DNA of 64,000 nt from positions 1 through 64,000 of the forward strand of contig JALLLS010000015.1 of NCBI GenBank assembly GCA_025094145.1, given 5' to 3'. The first letter of the stretch is position 1. Every line of letters starts with the position of its first letter. The DNA comes from Spinellus fusiger. Taxonomy: Eukaryota > Mucoromycota > Mucoromycetes > Mucorales > Phycomycetaceae. Both the position numbers and the translations under genes were made by a program. Positions 57,675-64,000 of this stretch are shown piece after piece. Below the pieces are notes generated by a model. It was not told the DNA's origin. It did no database searches and saw only the letters and a program-made list of their open reading frames with translations.

Positions 57675-59063
57675 TTATAAGCCGGGTGCCTCTCTATTAA
57701 GTTGCTCTTGTACCAAGTAATATATTGATAACAACGGATGAAAAACCTCTGGTACAGTCTGGGGATCGTTGTCTTCAGCTGCATTATTATTTGAAAGAAT
57801 GGTTGTATTTGGTGGTAACAGAATACGTCTACTGTTTTCTTGATTCAGTGGATATAGTCTCTTTGCAGCGTCCTGATATACCGAAGACTGTATAATTAGT
57901 AGTATATCTTCGGCAATCGTCTCTTCTGTTCCAAATGTGAAGTTTTTTGCCATCAAGGCAATCACTTCAGACTTGAGAGGTTCTTCCAGCATGTATCTTA
58001 CTGGAAGATAATTTTCCGTGACTGGTTGGTATCTGCCGTTCATCCATGAATGGCGAATAATATCGGCCATGCTGATCCTTTTTAGTGGATCTGCAGTGAA
58101 TATCCTTGATAGCAGATCCACCAATTCAATGCTTAGATGGGATGGATAGTTCACTTTTGCAATCTTTATATTTGCACGAATACTTCGGACATCAAGATCA
58201 TTGAATGGCATCTTTCCTGTAGCCAGCGCAAAGAGTATGACACCAAAGCTCCAAATGTCTACTGTTGGTCTATAATATGGAGCGTTATGAAGTATCTCTG
58301 GTGCCATAGAGTAAAGTGAGCCACAGAAAGTTTCCATCATCCTCTCTGGTCGAAAGAGATTAGAGAGTCCAAAGTCAACAAGCTTAATGGTTTTGCCCTC
58401 AACATCCACCATAATATTCTCTAGCTTTAAATCTCGATGGACAATCGAGTTTCGATGCAAATAATCGAGTGCGCTGGCAAGTTGTCGGACAAGTTTCTGG
58501 CAGTCTTCTTCTGGCAGTCTTTTTCTCATTCTCAAATATGCCATAAGATCTACTCCTGGTACACACTCCATAATGATATTTAACTTCTCTTCTTTGATGA
58601 AAAAAGCATAAAATTTTACAATATGTGGATGGTTTAGCAGAGACAGAATCTGGCCTTCCTGTATAGCTTTTGACATCTTGCTGCACTTGTGTTTTTTGGC
58701 TGTGTTTTCCGCTTCGATTTTGGAATCCTTATTTTTTGGCAGGTTGATAATCTTAATAGCCACCTAATTGTATCATTAAAGTGAATGTTAGACTATGTGG
58801 TAATAATTAATAACCTGACATACCTCATTTCCAGTCACTGTGTGAATACCAGCTACAACTTTTCCCATGCTTCCTTTTCCAATTGTTCGTCCAATTGTAT
58901 AAACACCAATGCTCTTGGAGGGTTTAATTGGTTTTGTTGTTTCTTTTGGGATATTCTCTTTGACCAATACAGAGAAAGTACGTATCTCTTTGGTGTCGGC
59001 ATCACATTTTTGTTTCTTCTTACTTTGGGAAATATTAATCTTCTTGAAGATATTAAGAAGCAT
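57675..59063 (-). CDS. KIN1/MARK-like serine/threonine protein kinase without a C-terminal extension
   Basis: CAMK-group kinase most like fungal Kin1/Kin2 (polarity and exocytosis regulators). Exons 59063-58824 and 58763-57675 give 442 aa. Kinase landmarks: GKGSMGKV glycine loop, VAIKII Lys, Glu in KAIQEGQILSLL, IVHRDLKLENIMV catalytic loop, VDFGLSNLF (DFG), ETFCGSLYSMAPEIL activation segment and APE, and VDIWSFGVILFALATGKMPF. Beyond these, KVNYPSHLSIELVDLLSRIF, DPLKRISMADIIRHSWMN, and a Kin1-type post-kinase segment (YLPVRYMLEEPLKSEVI, MAKNFTFGTEETIAEDIL). The protein ends about 120 residues after the kinase domain, so the KA1 domain of Kin1/MARK proteins is absent. The N-terminal 50 residues are Lys-rich. 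A TATATAAAGG box lies about 90 bp upstream. The gene is flanked on both sides by Tc1 elements. Confidence 0.87.
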
Positions 59064-60014
59064 GATAAAAATGTTTTAGCGTTAAATAAAGATTTCAGAG
59101 TAAAGTTCAGAGTAAGAGAATAATAGACAGATAGAAACCAATTCAATGCATCCTTTATATACTTTTTTTGTCAGTATTTTTTCTTTTTCTTTTCAGTTTT
59201 GTCAATTCAGTTTTGTCATTTTGGGTGCTAGAACTATATACTAAGTCTAACAGAGCCTAAAGAAAACAATAACGCTGATTTGTGAAGAGTCTGAATTTTA
59301 GCAAATCAAATGGCAGGAACATTTAATGTGCAATAGCTCAGTACACAGATCAGAAACACTGAGCCCAATAAATACTTCTATGACGTATTTAATATCTTTT
59401 ATTATGAATTAATTCACGCTGAAACTCATTGTAAAAAATTCCCTAAAAGACATTTCTACTTTGAAAGAGTTGCTTTAAATTCCAGTTTTATCACTGGCAC
59501 TGAGCTACTGCTTACTTGTTGAATGACGTATAGTCGGCAACATAAAATATTCAAACACCTAGCGTAAATAGTAGACATGATAATATCGAGTTCAGACAGT
59601 TCAATTCACTCTATGTGCATTTTCTTTGTAATAATATGTATAATAGTGTTTTTCAGTGTTTTTCAGTGTATAGAATAAATATTCAATCACCAATATCAAA
59701 TTAATTGTAGTTTAGATTCAATATATAAATGAGGATATTGTATAAAATCATTCAAATAGCAATACAAGACATAGATGGTTATTGATTTACCGCTTGTCAT
59801 ATATTTTATTATTCTTATTCTTATAACCTCCAAAACACTCTTTCTCTCCCTCTTTATCTCTATTTTTCAAATAAGGTATATTTTCCTCTACATCAATATA
59901 ATAGTTAATATTATGGAGATAGCTTCTTCTTTGTGGGCTATCATGGGATTTAAATAATAGCCATAGAGTCCCATTGGACAATAGATCACCTAACAGAAGT
60001 AGACTCCTCTTAAA
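59064..60014. other. Spacer upstream of the kinase gene
   Basis: Contains the minus-strand TATA-like box near 59150-59163 and AT-rich sequence. No gene is seen. Confidence 0.6.
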
Positions 60015-60067
60015 TACAGTGACTTTCAAAATAATAAGGATGATTTTTCATGTCCCGGTATGCTTCT

Positions 60068-60119
60068 GTAATAAGAAATACCTATTCTTTGTAATAAGAA
60101 ATACCTATTCTTTGTAATA
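60068..60119. repeat. 23-bp direct duplication inside the Tc1 element
   Basis: Two tandem copies of a GTAATAAGAAATACCTATTC-type unit plus a partial third; the 55.0-kb family member has a single related copy. Confidence 0.85.
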
Positions 60120-60216
60120 AAAATACACATTAAACACACAGTAGAGACTTAAAAATTGGATGAAGTATAAAGAAGTTCAACAGGATATTATATAAATATT
60201 TATTGGGTGGAAACAC

Positions 60217-61270
60217 TTAGTATTTGGTATCTCCACCCTTGGCCTCAATGACAGCCTTGCATTGGAGATGCATGGTGTTAATGAGGGTATCTGTGGTGTC
60301 CTTGGGAATATTCTCCCATTCTTCTAACAAAAGCACCTCAAAATCTTGTATAGTACTTCTTGGTGTCATCTTCTTTCTTATTGACCTGTCAATCTCCTCT
60401 CACAAATGCTCTATGGGGTTGAGGTCGGGGCTTTGTGAAGGCTGCCCCTCCATAGTGGCAATGCTCTCATTTTCCTTCCACAACCTGGAATTTCTACTCT
60501 TGTGGCAGCTGGCATTGTCCTCTTGAAGAACACATCATACCACTGGATTCAGTGCTTTGAGTTGAGCCAGCTCAGGGCAATAATTCTCTATTAAGATCTC
60601 AATGTATCTTCTGCTGTCTATACTGCCCTTCACAGGTACCCACCCTCCAACACCTTCACCAGAGAAGGAACCCCACACCATCACACTACCACCACCAAAA
60701 TTTATGGTGGGCTTGACATTCTTTGGGATCAGCCCCTTCTTCTTCTTGCGCACCACTCTGTTGCAGTTGTTGGTCCTCATCAACTGGTACTTTGGCTCAT
60801 CGGACCAGATGGCTGTCTTCCAGTCTTCCTCAGTCCAGTGGTTGGTCTTATTCCAAGCAAGTCTCAACTTCTTTTGTTTAATAGTGAGAGAAGGCTTCTT
60901 AACCCCCCTGAAAGAAAACAGGCCAAGCTTCTTCATCAACTTTCTAAAAGTGCTCATGCACACTTTAGTAGTCATCTGCTTGCGAAGCTGATCCGTTGTC
61001 TGTAATGAATCCCTTGCCACTTCGCGCTTAACCTCTCTCTCGTCTCTCTCATTAAGAATGGGCTTGCGCCCAGCGCTCTTCTTGGACTTGAATCAACCAG
61101 TTTCCTTGCATCTCTTTACGACACGGGAAATTAACTGTACACTAATTCTAAACCTAGCAGAAATGGCAACCTGGCTGGTCCCATTGACAGTGGCCTCTTG
61201 ATCAATGAGACAATGATTATAGTCGTCACTATTTATTCTTCTTGTTTTCGAGAGGTTTTTTGGTTTGTTT
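60217..61270 (-). pseudogene. Broken transposase of the 60.0-kb Tc1 element
   Basis: HTH block QVAISARFRISVQLISRV, then SLQTTDQLRKQMTTKV, KLRLAWNKTNHWTEEDW, AIWSDEPKYQLMRTNN (first Asp), GGGSVMVWGSFSGEGVGGW, LQEDNASCHKSRNSRLW (second Asp) and SQSPDLNPIEHL (Glu) followed by a stop; ending VIEAKGGDTKY. All three catalytic acids survive, but in more than one frame and with in-frame stops near 61097, 60540 and 60400. The start codon is lost. Confidence 0.87.
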
Positions 61271-61399
61271 GGTGGTGTTAGATGTGGTAGAATTAGAGTG
61301 AAAAAGCGATAAATGAATAATGTTTAATTAAAAAAAAATTCAAGGGTAAAATTATGGTCTGAATTTGAAGTTTTCCTTGTTTTATTGAAAGCCATGGTA

Positions 61400-63747
61400 T
61401 CTAGTCTCGAGTATAAAATAAATACATAATATTCAGAGGTACTCTCTGATTGGGAAGTAGCTGTTCATGAAGGTGAATATCTTGTTCCTGGCTCTACTAT
61501 CATGGTATAGCATTGCAATAGAAACTTCTAGAATTCATAATGGATTAATAAATTATCAATAAGAGTTTGGTATGTGTTGATTAATATATAACATTGTCTA
61601 AACTTTATTCTGTAGCAAAGTTCTTGTTTATTAGTCTTGGACAAATAAAAAATAATACTATACTATGGTACTATACTGATCTTAAATTTGATTAAAAATT
61701 AACAGAAATATCTTCACTTTGTTCATAGATTCACTTCAGCTACAAGTAAGTGTTTGGATCTTATATAATTAGAATATTAGTTTGAAAATAGCTTTTTTTC
61801 ATTAATATTATTTAAATACTCTTCTTTTTTTCTATTAAAAAACAATATATTTATTTTATTTTATTTACTAAGAATACTATAGCCCAAAGCTTGTATCTCT
61901 AACCTTGTGTTTAGATGTGAAATGTAAGAAAAGACTCATAATCATCTTAATAATAGCGATGTTTTGCCTCAGTCTCAGTTACAAAATCTGATTATACCAT
62001 TTGTATAAAAAGAAAGCCAATAGTACTATATTTAAAATATGCTGTATATTTAGATTAAAGGCAGATTTATTAAGACTAATAAGTTTCTGGGCAATAATGC
62101 TATTGACACATATTAAAAGTATAAAGTTGATTTGAAAGCATAATTAGCTAATATGAGATACAGTAGCCAAATAAGTGTTGATCTAGTAGTTTGAATAACG
62201 AGAAATACAGATCTGATCTGTAGAATAGTGCTTAACACCACCAAATAGAAAGTATAGAGCAAAGCAAAGAGATTAGAACTTCATAGGAAAGAAAGACTTA
62301 TTTATTACAGTCTTAGTCCACTAGATAGAGTTAATTTATTTCTACAACATCCATCTTAACTATGGTTAAGAGAGACCAGCCTTTATTGATAATAAAGAAT
62401 TGAATTGTTTATACTAATATTATTATTTTAGTTATGAGTACCTCATTGTATATTTATTACTTATTTATAGTTCTCTTACTAAGTAATGTCTTTATCGCTA
62501 TAGAATATATTTTCTAAGCCATAACACCTCAATATTCTCTAAATGTTTTTTTTTTGAATAATGAAAAAATTCAGACGGCACTTTAACATAGTTTTTATTA
62601 TACACCATCTTCAGAAACAATTCTTACTTCTTTTCAGAGAGTGAGAGAGGGAGGGAGGGAGAGAAGATAAAGACTGCATAATATCATAGTTTCTTATTGC
62701 ACAAATCTATAACTTATCTGATTTTTATAACAAACAAAAAGAATATCAAATTCATTAAAGAAGATTGAAGAGGGAATGTATATGATGAAAGTGGTAGTAA
62801 GCCAGTTGAAATGAAGATTCACAGTGAGCAATTCTTGTTGAAGAAGTACTGTGAGAATAATTGACGCTTGTAATAGTGTCTATTTTGGAATATCCTCGAG
62901 ATTACTACCAATATTCATATTCAAAACTGCATATTTATTTGAATAAAGAACATTTATAAAAGCTATAGGCTTGTTAAATAAGAGACTATGTGGTCTCTAT
63001 CTTTTATCTGTATAGAGTAGGTTCAACAAATTTACTATCTTTTATTGGAAATATTTTGAACTCTTCTCTTAAAAATTACTATCTGTTTCCTGAAATATTA
63101 TACAGTACACTATTTCTGAAAATTATTCGTTCACAAAAGATAGATCAGATGCACAAATAATTTTTTTAATAATAATAAAAACTAATATTAAGTCTTAAGA
63201 CTTTCCAGAAATAATAATAATAATAATAATAATAAATAGATAATGCCTTTAGTATCAAATAGTGTATTTTTATAGTCAATTAGTGTTTTTTTTATTTTTT
63301 ATTTTTAACTTAATATGAGTAATAACATTTAATTTCTGACAGAGGATAATCAGGGTAGAGTTACCACAGAATTTGAATAATATAACTAATTTGACAAGAT
63401 ATAAAGTCGCAGCCCACTCCTATTGAACTTGATCCTAAAAAGAAACGCGATTTGACTATAAAAATCCGCCATTTGATACCGTAAGCACTTGACAGCTGGT
63501 CATCATCAGAATAGGAAAGATAATATCTACGTTTGAATAAACAAACGTAAACTATGAGATTTATCCAATCATAATAACAGTGGAAATTAAAGAAAAATAG
63601 TATTCTTATACATTAGAGGCAACTCTATGTGTACTACTTTTTAAACTTTGGCTCATACTCCAATTGAAATACAATAGTCCAAATTACTGTTCCTCAAATG
63701 AATATAAATACGTAAGATTTACATTCTTTTCATTCCACTAATTTATC
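61400..63747. other. AT-rich spacer, no gene recognised
   Basis: 2.3 kb of AT-rich DNA with an (AAT)n tract (63204-63236) and a GAGGGAGGGAGGGAGAGA run (62643-62664). No supported gene or RNA. The promoter of the right-edge gene should lie near its end. Confidence 0.5.
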
Positions 63748-64000
63748 ATGAAAAATCTCCCACAATCCTTTGGAAAAGTTCTTCGAAAAGACTTTTTTAT
63801 TGAAGAGGGCCATATACCCCTCAACAATGGTGCTTTTGGTGTTCATCCTCTTTATGTAGCTGAAGCCCGTATTCGATATCAAAGACAGGCAGAGCTTAAC
63901 CCAGAGCGTTGGTTGCGTCGTACTGTATTCACTGAAATTGAAAAATCAAAAAAGATCCTTGCTTCTATTGTTCATTGTGATCCTGAGGACATTGTGTTCA
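63748..64000 (+). CDS. Class V aminotransferase-like (PLP-dependent) protein, N-terminal part, cut by the window edge
   Basis: 84 codons are open from the ATG at 63748 to the edge: KNLPQSFGKVLRKDFFIEEG, then IPLNNGAFGVHPLYVAEA, RYQRQAELNPERWLRRTVF. The pattern of a short FGK-L-R-x-F opening, a (N)xGxFG turn and RYQ...NPxRW is that of the isopenicillin N epimerase / cysteine desulfurase-like group of fold-type I PLP enzymes (ergothioneine EgtE/Egt2-like lyases belong here). The PLP lysine lies beyond the window, so the specific reaction cannot be given. Confidence 0.75.
   Translation, partial: MKNLPQSFGKVLRKDFFIEEGHIPLNNGAFGVHPLYVAEARIRYQRQAELNPERWLRRTVFTEIEKSKKILASIVHCDPEDIVF

Larger units (their letters stand above)
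60017..61397 (-). mobile_element. Tc1-type element, same family as 55.0 kb, inverted
   Basis: Left end CAGTGACTTTCAAAATAATA and the complement of the right end CCATGGCTTTCAATAAAACA are decayed terminal repeats; TA flanks both ends (60015-60016, 61398-61399). Length is 1381 bp. A 23-bp direct duplication (GTAATAAGAAATACCTATTC...) sits at 60068-60119 just inside the left end. Confidence 0.85.

Overview
This window is eukaryotic and almost certainly fungal. It is AT-rich, with short GT-AG introns (about 40-100 nt, and TACTAAT- or CTGAC-like branch sites), compact multi-exon genes on both strands, abundant microsatellites and many decayed Tc1/mariner elements. The gene content (POM152, MTC1-type protein, KIN1-type kinase, NPF-bearing AP180) together with a full-length SZT2 homologue points to an early-diverging fungus, most likely Mucoromycota/Mucorales. 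That placement is an inference from gene content and style, not from a search.

Left part (1-18.7 kb): the nucleoporin POM152 (minus, running off the left edge), a repeat-bearing spacer, a 10-exon gene of about 11 kb for an SZT2-like protein (3484 aa by my model; SZT2 is the large KICSTOR subunit that recruits GATOR1 to restrain TORC1), and a seven-exon type I methionine aminopeptidase. From 19.5 to 22.5 kb there is a nested transposon. A 5'-truncated LINE sits inside the left terminal repeat of a dead Tc1/mariner element and is flanked by a roughly 20-bp duplication.

Middle part (24.3-32.2 kb): a dense housekeeping block with a nucleoside hydrolase (plus) converging on three minus-strand genes in tandem: the MTC1-type protein, gamma-tubulin complex component GCP4, and the mitochondrial 2-oxoglutarate dehydrogenase E2 subunit. 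From 32.2 to 40.7 kb lies a gene-poor, repeat-rich stretch with a TATTAGG satellite, a relic Tc1 transposase, and a dispersed repeat present as a diverged inverted copy near 4 kb.

Right part (40.7-49.6 kb): a bHLH transcription factor, a probable small membrane protein, the complex I subunit NDUFS3 divergently transcribed from an AP180/CALM-type endocytic adaptor, and a SWT1-type PIN-domain RNA endonuclease. From 51.9 kb on: an unusual low-complexity RS/VRG/PTPP protein gene whose stop codon lies between two strong hairpins; a cluster of dead Tc1 elements (53.9-57.1 and 60.0-61.4 kb) flanking a KIN1-like kinase; and, at the right edge, the start of a class V aminotransferase-like gene.

No operon-like system is present. 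The genes are independent housekeeping or regulatory loci. The most unusual items are the SZT2 gene, the stop-codon hairpin gene, the nested LINE/mariner insertion, and a spliced-looking inverted repeat pair. All exon models come from reading splice signals and frames by eye; their phases were checked arithmetically.
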